A DNA stretch of 64,000 nt. Origin: Trichomonas vaginalis G3. Taxonomy: Eukaryota > Parabasalia > Trichomonadida > Trichomonadidae. The stretch covers positions 17,018,082-17,082,081 of the forward strand of contig NC_067207.1 in assembly GCF_026262505.1 (NCBI RefSeq). The letters are read 5' to 3'. The position numbers and the translations under genes are program-made. The notes under the pieces are model-generated. The model made no database searches. It saw nothing but the letters and a program-made list of their open reading frames with translations, and had not been told where the DNA came from. Positions 19,113-28,848 of this stretch are shown piece after piece; the stretch's first letter is position 1; every line of letters begins with the position of its first letter.

Positions 19113-19991
19113 ATGGAAGCCAACATTAACAATTCTCAACCGCTAACCAAAGCCAAAGCCCCACAACCTCCAAGAACTGGCACAGCTGTTAGAATAACCG
19201 CCAAAAAGTCTAACAGCGAATTAAGAGAAATTCTTCAACAAATTTGCTCTAAATATCTCAAAGACGCCGAAGAAAACACACAACCAGACGCTATATACAA
19301 TACTCAGTTCTGTGAAGTTCTGAACAAAGCAATTGCTAGTTCAATTGAACTTACTAAGACAATTCCAAGTCCAATTGAGCTTAGCGATGTCTTAGTTCAG
19401 TATTTTCCAACATTTACTAAGCTCATAATGTTGAGAACTTTATACCAAGTTCGTCAAAATCTTCCTCGTAACATCCAACGGTCATTCGACAAGACAATTG
19501 CCGAATTCCAAGTCTTTAGTTACGGATATGACCAAGATGAATACATTGACGAGTTCGGAGACAACTGTACAAAATGGTTTGACTGCTATACGACTACACA
19601 ATTTGAATTCGACTTTCTCGAATTCAACGCAGCAACCATTTATATCATTGCTCTTTACCTTTCCGAACAACAACAAGACCTCGCAGATGGAGATGTTGTT
19701 ACTGTCGTCATGGAAACTCCTGAACAATTCGGAAAAAAGAAGTCTCTAATTGCCAAATTTGTTCCAGGACATCAGCTTTTCCAACGCACAGAAGTCTTCT
19801 GTATTCCTGGAACTAAGTTCTTTGTCAGGAGCGAACTCAAAGAAAGATATAATGTGTCATTCAATTACACATTATATAATGTCTTCGACCCAGAAGAAGA
19901 CTTCTTCCCAGAAGCAATGGAAGAGGAAGAAGAAGAGAAACACGAAGAAGAGAAACACGAAGAGTCCTCCGAATTCACACCAGAAGACTAA
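19113..19991 (+). CDS. Acidic-tailed Maverick terminal gene (copy L)
   Basis: About 292 residues from the ATG at 19113. An in-frame ATG at 19077 exists, but its counterpart in copy R is GTG, so the second is preferred. The first 40 residues are basic and Pro-rich. A helical middle (LREILQQICSKYLKD, LVQYFPTFTKLIMLRTLYQV) is followed by a beta-rich domain containing SLIAKFVPGHQLF and a Glu-rich end (EEEEEKHEEEKHEE). It is clearly homologous to 42782-44012 but with low identity, unlike the near-identical neighbours. Function unknown; fast evolution suggests a host-interaction role. Confidence 0.65.
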   Translation: MEANINNSQPLTKAKAPQPPRTGTAVRITAKKSNSELREILQQICSKYLKDAEENTQPDAIYNTQFCEVLNKAIASSIELTKTIPSPIELSDVLVQYFPTFTKLIMLRTLYQVRQNLPRNIQRSFDKTIAEFQVFSYGYDQDEYIDEFGDNCTKWFDCYTTTQFEFDFLEFNAATIYIIALYLSEQQQDLADGDVVTVVMETPEQFGKKKSLIAKFVPGHQLFQRTEVFCIPGTKFFVRSELKERYNVSFNYTLYNVFDPEEDFFPEAMEEEEEEKHEEEKHEESSEFTPED

Positions 19992-20033
19992 CAATTTTCC
20001 GAATAAAAACCTCATTTTATACTAAACATCTTC

Positions 20034-20066
20034 GGGGCTAGAAGGGGCGCAGCCCCTGGAAGCCCC
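20034..20066. terminator. GC-rich hairpin at Maverick L terminus
   Basis: Nested inverted repeat: GGGGCT pairs with AGCCCC and the inner AGGGGC with GCCCCT around a short loop, in otherwise very AT-rich DNA. The same hairpin follows the homologous gene in copy R at 42657-42689, and homology between copies ends just beyond it. It may be an RNA 3'-end structure or part of the element's end. The choice is open. Confidence 0.5.
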
Positions 20067-20070
20067 ACTA

Positions 20071-20072
<2 letters not shown>

Positions 20073-20102
<30 letters not shown>
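20073..20102 (+). repeat. Poly(T) tract of 30
   Basis: An uninterrupted T30 directly after the terminal hairpin and ACTACC. Copy R has no such run in this place. It marks the boundary of the Maverick L copy with flanking DNA. Confidence 0.9.
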
Positions 20103-20103
<1 letters not shown>

Positions 20104-20343
20104 ATTTACCGTCAGGAAATTATATTTCTCTATTTTTCATGCAATTTTGTTGAAATCATTTCAATTTTATAGAAAAGATTTCGAAACTAATGCTGATGAT
20201 CATTCAAATGTCATGCATACGATAACTCTCGATTAATGTTCATTGTAATATTTGCAATCTGAGAAAATTTGCTTTTTTTTTTCAATTGATTTCTGGTCGA
20301 ATAACTCCCTTTTCAATGCATCAAGAAAATATCATGCAGCATT
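20103..20343. other. AT-rich spacer
   Basis: No gene or repeat is visible beyond short A/T runs. It presumably contains the promoter of the gene at 20344, but no clear TCA initiator could be placed close to that ATG. Confidence 0.4.
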
Positions 20344-20829
20344 ATGCTCAAACACATTGATTTGTTATCATACACAGAGTTACAATGCTTTGTTTCGATG
20401 AGAAATGAGTTTGCAGCTCCGTCACTAAAATCGAAAAGAAACACAAAAGTTGTTTCTCTTGAGATAGCATTTCAACAAATCAAAGATTTTGAAGACAACG
20501 CAGGTAATGCTGAAAATAAATGGAAGCGATGTTTAGTATGTGGAATATGCTTTTTCGATAACTCGATTGCTCTAAATATTCCACAATTATCAAAAGTAAT
20601 TTTTAAAGGGAGATCATCTATAAATAGTGGCTTAAAGGTGATGGGCTATAATGCCAATACAATAATGGCTAGTGAATGCAAAGAATTATTAGATGCGATT
20701 CCAATTTTAAATACTAACATAATTGAATGCAGACTATGGACTGTAAGGCATAAGACCAAATCTAGTGAATCTAAACCCCCACAAATTGATGATTCTTTCC
20801 AGGAATTTGATTTCGATTTTTTTGAATAA
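20344..20829 (+). CDS. Initiator-binding-domain-like protein
   Basis: About 161 residues. The segment GRSSINSGLKVMGYN (about residues 89-103), followed by ECRLWTVRHK, has the pattern of the trichomonad initiator-binding domain. That winged-helix fold was first described in the core-promoter-binding protein IBP39, and many T. vaginalis proteins of this size carry it. An acidic tail (DDSFQEFDFDFFE) follows instead of a long RNA-polymerase-binding domain. It would be a nuclear DNA-binding protein. Assignment is by motif memory; the alternative is a related Myb-like small protein. It is an ordinary host-type gene next to the Maverick end. Confidence 0.55.
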   Translation: MLKHIDLLSYTELQCFVSMRNEFAAPSLKSKRNTKVVSLEIAFQQIKDFEDNAGNAENKWKRCLVCGICFFDNSIALNIPQLSKVIFKGRSSINSGLKVMGYNANTIMASECKELLDAIPILNTNIIECRLWTVRHKTKSSESKPPQIDDSFQEFDFDFFE

Positions 20830-21069
20830 AATAAAACTCTATTGTATTTCATCAAATAACATTTTAAAATGATTTTTAGAAATCCTTTGCAGTTGAATTT
20901 CAAATTGTAGATAGTTTTGAAAAAAATAATTTGACAATTGAAAAACAAACTGTAACATGAGGTTTTTATTATAATTTTGATGCAATCTATGCAAACATTA
21001 AGCATTCCATAGCCATCATGAAAAGCTGCGCAGAATAAATTACAAAATAATTTCCTTCGTTTGAGCACT

Positions 21070-21560
21070 TGCAGCCAACGGTGTTCTTCACAAGTGTAAA
21101 TGGGTCAGATGGTTCTATGCGGATGAACCCATCACCGGTATGGCCGGTTACAACAGTTCCATTCGGTGAATTGAAAGTTTTATCACCACCGAGTAATAGA
21201 ACGTTAAACAGATCTGGTGATGCGTAGCTGCTCCCACCACCACCGCCCGCTAGATCTGCACCACCTCCGCCGCCGTAAAACCCGTTTCCTCCACCACCAG
21301 CCGAGCCTGAAGAAGTGCAATTTCATTGCCTCCTTTCAAATATGAACCTATCGTTCCGTTGCATGGAACCGCTTTATAGGTACCTGCATAAAAACCTCCA
21401 TTTCCTGGATTAAACATTGTCGCTCCTTTGCCCCTAATTTTTTTCTTATCTTCCTCTAATAAATTGTCAGCATCACCAAAGGCATCCCCGGCAAATGGTC
21501 CACCTACACCTCCAAAAAACTCACGATGATAAAACCCAGATCCTTCCACAATGGTTGTTA
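21070..21560 (-). pseudogene. Fragment of a Gly-rich protein gene
   Basis: On the minus strand two frames together encode a Gly-rich stretch, including a GGGGG region at about 21215-21310, followed toward the C-terminus by SYASPDLFN and a GFIRI ending. This is the pattern of the Gly-rich extracellular domain seen in many large trichomonad surface-type proteins. There is no start, and one frameshift lies near 21310. It is cut off on the right by the hAT-derived sequence at about 21560. GC content is higher than the surroundings. Confidence 0.5.
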
Positions 21561-22562
21561 AATTTCGAAGAGATTCTTTTACCAATCAAGAAACTCTTGA
21601 ATTATGCAGAGAGTGACGTTGGCTGCTTCTGCTACATCTATCCAATGTTTCAATCGACGATTGAGCAGTTGACCGGAATTGCAAATCGTCCTGAATTATC
21701 AAGTTCGTCAAAGCGCATTGCAGATGCATTAATCGCCAACATGAATGAAGTTTTTGACAAACAGGGCAACTACGCTTTGATGAAATTTGCCTTTGGTCTA
21801 ACTCCATGGGGCCGGTCAGTCATCCGCGCAGAATTGAACATGCATACTGAGTACAAGCCAGACGTTTCACTCTTCTTCCAAGAACCAATACCTATCAATG
21901 CTGAACTTGAAATCCCTCCAAGGAGCTACACCCCTGATCATTTGGATGAAGTGGCAGAGGATCAATTGGACAGAAATCTAGATATAGAAGAGCCCGAGAT
22001 TGAGAACGAAGCAATTGAAGGTGATGGCCAAGTAGATGCAGAAGACATTGCTCAGGATGAAGAAGTTGAAGAGAATGAACCAAGGAGGAGACTAGGCAGG
22101 AACCTTGGTGAATGGGCGTCTCTGTCAATGCAAGAAGTGGAAGAGTACAGCTTCAACGATTTTATGATCGAGATGCTTTCGAGACGTGCAGAAGCAGAAG
22201 CGAGGTTCTACAAGAGAAGTTCGGCCAAGAACATAGCTAATGAGTACAAGAAAGCTCTTTCCAACTTTATACATATGAATGAGAGTGAAATCAGGAACAA
22301 CACCGACCTCACCTGCTTGGATCAAAGGTTTTGGGTAGCATGTGATGCAAATTTCAAGGCATTGAAAGAGATTGCCTTAAAATTCATGTCTATTGCTGCA
22401 ACCGAAGCTGATGTGGAAAGAATGATTTCAATTGTGCGGAACCTGCGTAATAGGTTTAATCAAAACGCACGTGAAGATCTAATAAAGTGTAGAATCCTAT
22501 TGAAGCTTTTCATGACAAATGAAATCCTGAAAAAGATATTTCCAGATCTGACTGATCTTTAA
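21561..22562 (+). pseudogene. hAT-family transposase C-terminal remnant
   Basis: About 330 open codons. The final 90, with LKEIALKFMSIAATEADVER and NLRNRFNQNAREDL, match the hAT dimerisation domain, where a conserved Trp, small residues and an ER motif are typical. The upstream part contains an acidic insertion (EEPEIENEAIEGDGQ). The N-terminal BED finger and first catalytic residues are missing, since the frame is fused to unrelated sequence at about 21560. It is unlikely to be active. Confidence 0.6.
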
Positions 22563-22890
22563 CTTGCCGTAGCTCCTTGATGCTGTAGCTCCATGCTGCA
22601 GCTTGACCTACTGTAGCCCCTTGATGCTGCTTGATTGTAGATGTTGGCTTGGAATGATGCCGCTTGACCTGCCGTAGTTCCTTGCTGCAGCTTGATTGTA
22701 GATGTTGGCCTTGAATGATGCCGCTTGACCTGCCGTAGCCCCTTGCTGCCGTAGTTCGTTGCTGCCGTAGCTCCTTGCTGCTGCTTGATCGTAGATGTTG
22801 CCCTTGAATGCTGCCGCTTGATCGTAGATGTTGCCCTTGAATGCTGCCGCTTGACCGTAGATGTTGGCTGTGAATGTTATCGCTTCAACC
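22563..22890 (+). repeat. Degenerate minisatellite
   Basis: Variable units built from TGCTGCCGCTTGA and GTAGATGTTGCCCTTGAA, each about 35 bases, repeated about nine times with length variation. They start two bases after the hAT stop and end at the nonautonomous element. No coding frame persists. Confidence 0.8.
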
Positions 22891-22908
22891 GCTAGCTCCT
22901 AACTGCCT

Positions 22909-24944
22909 CCAAACAGCCGTTTTGCTATGACCTCAATCACTTTTATTTATTATTTTAAATATTACCCAGATTTTCCTTACTTTTACCACTCCCCATGTAA
23001 TTTCTGGGGAAAACGATAATTCATTTTTTTATGGATGAATAGATCGTTTTCCTAGAAAGGACCTCATATCTCTGGCTAAAAGAGTGTCAGATCCTAAATA
23101 GATTATTGATCTAGTGTACAAATCCAATAAAAAGCCTATTTTTTGGCTTTTTTGGTGCTCATTTTTTCGAAGATCTACATGAATATGGGGAAACCATCGG
23201 ATTTTTTTGGTTAACCCACATCTTCATGTAGTCTGGACTATCTTTCCTCGAAGGACCTCTTTACGGGTGTAAAAACTCATAAAGTTCTCAAAAGATTCAT
23301 TCTCGATCTCCATGCTGAAAGAATTTACAATAAAAAAGAGATCTACGCATCAAACTACAGCCATAAATGAACTGAACCCCTAAAGCTCAGCTCTTAGTTT
23401 ATCAAAAACGTCGAAATCCTTCTCATTGCAATCAAATTTTCTCAATAACTCATAAGAAAAATCGAATTTTGATTAAGCCGATGTTATAGGTATCACAAAT
23501 ACTACAAACTTGAGCAATATCGAAATTGCCAGCAAAAGTTTGAAATTGCATTGCTCATATTTGTTTTGTAAACTAAAAATCTGCTTATATTATTCATTAA
23601 TTTTTTATATATTATTCATATACTTTAATAAAAACAATACTATTTCACCTTAAAAATGAATTTCATAAGTCAATATTATTTTTTTGAAAATGTATCAATT
23701 TTCGATTAAAACAACATGAGAATAAAATTTACGCAAAATTATTTTAAAAAATGGTTTTAAAAATTTACAATTGATTAAGAATAAGATTGCAAGAAGTTTT
23801 GAAGTTTAATTTTAAGAAAAAAAATTCGGATATTATTCATGGATCTAAGTAATCTGATATTTGAGTATCGGCACTATGCATAAAACATATATTTATAGTT
23901 TTTTTGGAGTTTTATGATTTTAAATATATTCAAATTTGGCAATCCAATAGATTTTTAAAAAATAGGTAAATAAAAATAGATTACATATGCAGCAGATTTA
24001 GAACATGAAACAAATCTTATAGTGACCCAAAAAAAATTCATGATCCAAAAAAGAAAAAATTGGTTAAATGGGAATCAAACCTTGGCATAATGAATCATTA
24101 TGTGGGATGTTTGCACTACACTACACCGGCAGTTCGAAAAATACCCTTGGTGGTTCTATTTAATAGCTACTCCCAACGATAGGCGGTGTCCCCAGCTTTA
24201 GAGAGGTGGTAAAAGTAAGGCAAATCTGGGTATTTAATTTTATTATTTGAATAGGCCAACTTATATTTGAGAAGCTCAATTTGAGACCACTTAATACATT
24301 GAAATATCATAAATATTGAAATATTAAAAAGTGTATTTCAAAATATTGAAATTATAAAAATTTATAATACTGAAATTGAGACAAATTAATAAATTCAATG
24401 TGTTTTTTTTGAAATAACTCTCAAATATTATTTTTTTGTTTATTTAATGATGAATAAATATGATTGCTTTAGCCAATCATAAAAACTAATTTAAGTTTAA
24501 AATAATGAAAGGATAATTTGATCGTTTTTTAAAATACAATTATTTTTGATGATTTGCAAGAATCTTTGAAAAGAATATAATATAGGTTCTATTTTTGTAA
24601 AATTTCTCCAAATCATGTATTACATAAATTACGATTAAAACGATGAAAGAACCAAAAAGTGTGTTTTGTGTTTTGTTGTTGCGTGTTGGATGCGGGATCC
24701 TGTTATTTCCGAAATCGACAAAAAATTTGGAAATTGAATTTCCGAAATCGAAATTATATTAATGTTTTTAATATTCTTATATCAAAAGGATTAAAGTTCA
24801 TTAAGAGAAAAACAATTCTTCTTCTTCAATCTATTGGCGCATTTATTTCTACACGCCAATAAGGAAGGGAAAATTATAAGACACCATGGTGTCTTCAAAA
24901 CGCTAATTTTTGATATTTTTAACAACCCTAGCTGGCGCCAAAAA
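22909..24944. mobile_element. Truncated hAT-type nonautonomous element (left copy)
   Basis: From AAACAGCCGTTTTGC to the terminal TAACAACCCTA the sequence is nearly identical to 53800-56272, the right part of the complete element in copy R, once the different nested insertions are removed. Its left end is missing. A 67-codon reading frame in it is identical in both copies but looks like chance. Confidence 0.75.
22965..24230. mobile_element. TA-flanked nonautonomous DNA element nested in hAT-type copy
   Basis: Terminal inverted repeats CCCAGATTTTCCTTACTTTT and its near complement (..GTAAGGCAAATCTGGG) are flanked by TA on both sides. The equivalent uninterrupted sequence at 55560-55575 has a single TA there. 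The 1266-bp body has no transposase. A TA target duplication suggests mobilisation by a Tc1/mariner-superfamily transposase. Confidence 0.75.
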
Positions 24945-25884
24945 AGTAGCGCCCATCGTGCCATGTATAGAATTTATATCAAAATTAGGTGCTTGACATT
25001 TATACAATAATATTTTTATTTAAACGTACATTATCACAAAATATTTCATTATTTTGTGAAGCAATAACGATTTTATCTTATTGGTTTTGCGGCAAATCCT
25101 TATGAAAGAGTTTTGCATTCCGTGAGAATAATGATGTATCTCAACTGTCAAGGTTTCTGAAAGATAAGAATAAAATTTAAGGAAAAATTACCAAAAATAT
25201 AAAAGATATGCTTTGAGCAACTTGCACTAATGTATTGGATTTGTGTTTATGGTATTTGAGTTAAAATTTTGAATATAAATTCAATATCAAATATTGTTGA
25301 AGGGTAGCCAATGTCAGTCATGGTTTTGTATAAAAGAAGTACTTTAAACGATGAAATCCATTAAAAATATAATAATTCTTTATGAAAAATTTAAATTCTA
25401 TTTTGGGATATATTTTTCCTGTATTTCTATCAGTGACATTTTCTATTGCCATTAAGTTTTGCTTTAGAAGAAGAATTCTATTTTTTTGAGGGCATACCCT
25501 TTACAAAATTTTCAATTATATTTTTCAGTATGACGTAAAATTGGGTCATACCATTAACAGGCCATTTTGATAGATATTCTTTCTATGCTTATTTTAAACC
25601 TATTTTATAAGAACTGGCAAAGTATTATCATGCTTCCTGGATTGTTAATCAAGATTTCTAATTTGTACGAAGAATTGAGAAACTATTTCAATTTATAAAT
25701 TTGAGATATTGAATACTTTGAATTTTGAAACAAACGAATAAATTGTATAACACGAAATTATTAATGAATATTATATATAATGTATGGTATACAATTCAAA
25801 AATATATTATTTAAAGTAAGAAATCTATTATTACTTATAATGGCGTCATAGCCAATCGGAATTTTCTTAGAAAAACAATTAAAG
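24945..25884. other. Gene-free AT-rich stretch
   Basis: After the hAT-type terminus there is a short inverted GGCGCCAAAAAAGTAGCGCC-like motif and then about 900 bases of AT-rich DNA without a convincing reading frame. It is the upstream region of the Pmp-like gene. Confidence 0.5.
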
Positions 25885-25890
25885 TCATTA
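25885..25890 (+). promoter_or_regulatory. Core-promoter initiator TCATTA
   Basis: The trichomonad initiator consensus is TCA followed by a pyrimidine and A/T, with transcription starting at the A. Here TCATTA lies with its A ten bases before the ATG at 25897, within the usual short 5' UTR distance. It supports this start codon. Confidence 0.7.
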
Positions 25891-25896
25891 TTCTAA

Positions 25897-27363
25897 ATGT
25901 TTCAACTCCTAACACTAGCGGCTTCAGTCGATTTCACCGGCTATCAGACAGCCTCTGTTAGCTTTCAAGGTAGTGGATTCTCCGACTCTGAGTATGACGT
26001 TTTCAACTGCCAATTTCATGAACTCGGAGACAAAGAAGGTGCATCACCTGTTCATTTCGATGGGGGAGATAGTAGTAAGACTGTTACTATACATGGATGC
26101 ACTTTTGAAAACTGCTTCGGTTCTTTGGGCGGCGGATTGCATTTGGTAGGTGACTTCAACTTGCGTTTAATGTTCAATTGTATTATAAAATGCAATGTTG
26201 GAGGAGACCAAACAGGATCCATTGCCTACATCAAAGTAAATCAGCCATACAACGTTTCATTTCTGTCATCAGCCAAGTGTGGCAAATCTAATGAGCCCTT
26301 ATCATTAACTAACTTCTTATCGGTTACTCAATGCAATATCTCCAGTGCTGAGTCATATAACTACAGAGCCATATCTGGAACATACGGAATCATTTACATA
26401 ACTTCAGACTTTGAAAACTGTGAGTTTTCTTTCAATACAATTGAAAGAAATACAAGTCCACAATCAATTATCTACTTTTACCATTTCAAGTACCCTATTG
26501 TTTGCAGAAAGTGCAATGTTTTATATAACGATGTAGACACATACTCACTTATCATTTCTGGAAACGCTGATCCTGCAAGAGCTTCATCATACGTTCACAT
26601 AATTGGTTTCTATATTTTTGGTAATACAGTAAGAAGATCCACAACTTATCAAGCTCATAACACTTATGGAACATTAAAGATTGAAGATTGTGCCGCAGAT
26701 TCACATTCTTACACAAACTTCCTTCTTTACCAGCGCATTACATTCATTGGTGAAAAGATTACTTTGACTAAAGATGAGCATGAGAAGCTTGAGCACTATA
26801 CAACATATGAATGCTATGCCGAATTACCACACTACTATCCACCAACAGAAATTATCGTTACAACTCCCGAACAAAATCCAATACCATCATCTCCTGAGCA
26901 AAACCCAGCAATCACAACTCCAGAACAGCATCCATCAACTGAGAAAACACTTCAAACGCAAACAGCTTCATTTGAATCTCCTACATCAGTCTCTCCAAAC
27001 GGAAATAATGGCTCATATAATCTCACAGACAAGAATTCTCAGAAGATCAATGATTCCAAATTTAACTGGATAGTTGTTGTCGTTCCGTGTGGTTTAATCC
27101 TTCTGGCATTGATAATACTTGGTATTTACCTTTATAAGAGACATAACAAAGATGAAACTTCATCAGATTTCTATTCTGAAGAACCGTTTCACAATGAAGA
27201 TGCAGAAGTGATTACTGACACAACAACAGTAACTTATGATAATCCACTGTTCACAACTTCAGTTGTTGCTACTTCATCAGATCCATTCAAAAACGATTTT
27301 GAGGAACCACATGAAGATAATGGATATATGGACACCAAAATAATTGATCCTGAAAATGATTGA
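25897..27363 (+). CDS. Pmp-like surface membrane protein
   Basis: 488 residues, intact. The extracellular part (1-300) consists of short beta-helix-like turns with Cys/Asn repeats (VFNCQFHELG, IHGCTFENCFGSLGGG), like the polymorphic-membrane-protein-like family of T. vaginalis. A Pro/Thr/Gln-rich stalk (about 305-370, with four TTPEQ/SSPEQ-type repeats) leads to one membrane helix (about 389-413, IVVVVPCGLILLALIILGIY) and an acidic cytoplasmic tail. The tail includes YDNPLF, a candidate endocytosis motif frequent in trichomonad surface proteins. The very short hydrophobic N-terminus (MFQLLTLAASV) would be the signal sequence. Expected at the cell surface, perhaps in adhesion. It sits alone between mobile elements. 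Confidence 0.65.
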   Translation: MFQLLTLAASVDFTGYQTASVSFQGSGFSDSEYDVFNCQFHELGDKEGASPVHFDGGDSSKTVTIHGCTFENCFGSLGGGLHLVGDFNLRLMFNCIIKCNVGGDQTGSIAYIKVNQPYNVSFLSSAKCGKSNEPLSLTNFLSVTQCNISSAESYNYRAISGTYGIIYITSDFENCEFSFNTIERNTSPQSIIYFYHFKYPIVCRKCNVLYNDVDTYSLIISGNADPARASSYVHIIGFYIFGNTVRRSTTYQAHNTYGTLKIEDCAADSHSYTNFLLYQRITFIGEKITLTKDEHEKLEHYTTYECYAELPHYYPPTEIIVTTPEQNPIPSSPEQNPAITTPEQHPSTEKTLQTQTASFESPTSVSPNGNNGSYNLTDKNSQKINDSKFNWIVVVVPCGLILLALIILGIYLYKRHNKDETSSDFYSEEPFHNEDAEVITDTTTVTYDNPLFTTSVVATSSDPFKNDFEEPHEDNGYMDTKIIDPEND

Positions 27364-27883
27364 ATTTGTTATTTGTAAATTGTTAAATATATTTTGTTTA
27401 AAGTATATTGCTAGTAAAATTCCTCTATCAATAACTATTCTTTCTGTTTTTTCCTAAATAAATTATTTAATTTTTGATATTAATATGATTTATTTTGTAT
27501 TAACAACGATCTATGGATTATATTTAAATATATGCACTATTTTCATTTTGAATATCATATGTTTCCAAACAGTAGTATATGATGAAGGGTTTAGTGACGT
27601 TTTTTGTAACCGTAAGAATTCATGCAATATCGAGCAATTTTTGTATCATTTTTTTTAACATATGAAGTAAAAAATGTATGATTCTTACGGTTTTTATTCT
27701 TACGTTTTTGAATAAATCAAGATTTAAAAAATTTTCAAAATTGTAAGACATTTACACTCAGCCCATACATAATGAAATAAATCATTAAAAAATTAACATT
27801 AATTTTAAAAGAAGTTATATATAGATGATGTCAGATATTCCGCGATTAATTAAACATTGTTTAAATCCCGAATGGGTTAAACT
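27364..27883. other. Spacer containing left PLV boundary
   Basis: AT-rich. It contains an imperfect inverted pair CCGTAAGAATTCAT (about 27610) and GATTCTTACGG (about 27680) and a 34-codon frame at 27825-27929 (MMSDIPRLIKHC..). The left end of the PLV must lie here, but no terminal repeat shared with the right side could be recognised. Confidence 0.4.
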
Positions 27884-28237
27884 TCAATTTAAAAATGAAG
27901 ATTGTGAATTTATGAAATCAATTATTTGATTCATTCTTTCTTCAATCTCTTCTATTCTTTTTGTTAAATCATCTATTTTCATTAATGAGGTGATTCTTGA
28001 TTGAGGAATAGATTTCAAACTAATCACTCCTTTTATTTTTGAAATTTTGAATCCATCAACTTTAAACATTTTATTCAATTTACACGTTGTCAATTCTTCA
28101 AATAATTTTTTATTATTAGCATAATAGTCATTAAATTCTTCAACAGATGAAAAAATTTTTATTTCAGTAATTGGTTTAACAACGTTTATTTTTTGTTGAA
28201 CATTTTCACTTTCATTTATTTTTAAAATCGGTTTCAT
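27884..28237 (-). CDS. PLV protein of unknown function, 117 residues
   Basis: Starts MKPILKINESENVQQK. The middle part, with FNDYYANNKKLFEELTTCKL and KMFKVDGFKISKIKGVISL, looks like a small helix-strand DNA-binding-type fold. The C-terminus (DDLTKRIEEIEERMNQIIDF) is a coiled coil. A regulatory or oligomeric DNA-binding protein is possible. It diverges from the 28303 gene across 65 bases. Confidence 0.55.
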   Translation of the reverse strand: MKPILKINESENVQQKINVVKPITEIKIFSSVEEFNDYYANNKKLFEELTTCKLNKMFKVDGFKISKIKGVISLKSIPQSRITSLMKIDDLTKRIEEIEERMNQIIDFINSQSSFLN

Positions 28238-28302
28238 TTATCATTAAATAAAAATTAGAATTAAAAGATGAAAATGAATTTTTAATTAATATTAAATCAG
28301 AA

Positions 28303-28539
28303 ATGGCGGCAGGATTCTTTAAAAAATTATGGGATGGAATTAAGAAAGCTGCGGGTTGGGTTCATAAAAAGATTATTAAACCCATTGCAAACTTTTTGGC
28401 ACCAGTAGCGAAAACGGCAGGAACTATCATAGGTGGAGTATTAGGTACTAAAGCAGGTAATCCGGCGATGGGAGCACAAGCAGGTAACGCAGTTGGTGGA
28501 ATTGCTGAAGGAATACTTAATAAAATAGGAGGTAGATAG
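28303..28539 (+). CDS. Small amphipathic PLV protein A
   Basis: 78 residues. N-terminal MAAGFFKKLWDGIKKAAGWV is a strongly amphipathic cationic helix with tryptophans. A Gly/Ala-rich hydrophobic second half (GTIIGGVLGTKAGNPAMGAQ) follows. Small virion proteins of this type in DJR-capsid viruses act in membrane disruption or core binding. Holin- or bacteriocin-like peptides also look similar. A second gene at 28564-28779 opens with nearly the same ten residues on the opposite strand. Confidence 0.6.
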   Translation: MAAGFFKKLWDGIKKAAGWVHKKIIKPIANFLAPVAKTAGTIIGGVLGTKAGNPAMGAQAGNAVGGIAEGILNKIGGR

Positions 28540-28563
28540 TGGAAAAATAAATAAATATTATTT

Positions 28564-28779
28564 TTATCTTAGTATCGGTTGTAGTCTTTGATAAACTTTT
28601 TCTCCTTTATTTAAAACTTCTCTTATTGGGGCAGCTTTTGGTGTTATTGATTCAGCAACGTCACTAATTGCTTCTTTATTCTTAAATATCCAATTTGCCC
28701 CCTTCTTCAATGTTTCCCAAACTTTACTCGCTCCTCTTTTTACTTTATCCCACAGTTTCTTAAATATACCTGCAGCCAT
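28564..28779 (-). CDS. Small amphipathic PLV protein B
   Basis: 71 residues, starting MAAGIFKKLWDKVKRGASKV, a paralogue of protein A in its first helix but with a different charged second half (AESITPKAAPIREVLNKGEK). The two genes converge with 24 bases between stops. A shared N-terminal helix with divergent C-termini suggests two virion or membrane-active peptides with a common targeting segment. Confidence 0.6.
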   Translation of the reverse strand: MAAGIFKKLWDKVKRGASKVWETLKKGANWIFKNKEAISDVAESITPKAAPIREVLNKGEKVYQRLQPILR

Positions 28780-28848
28780 AGTTGATTATTTCATTAAAAT
28801 TAAAAATTCATTTTCATCTTTTAATTTTGATTTTTTATTTATTAATAA

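Noticed and set aside
24050-24135. tRNA-like sequence on the minus strand (GGTTTGATTCCC and a CATAA/TTATG stem)
   Set aside because: The T-arm stem does not pair, position 33 is not T and no acceptor stem forms.
24659-24862. 67-codon frame identical at 56001-56204
   Set aside because: Identity is due to the shared transposon sequence; composition looks non-coding and it has no initiator.
27825-27929. Short gene MMSDIPRLIKHC..
   Set aside because: Only 34 codons, overlaps the opposite gene's 3' end and lacks support; noted only in the spacer entry.
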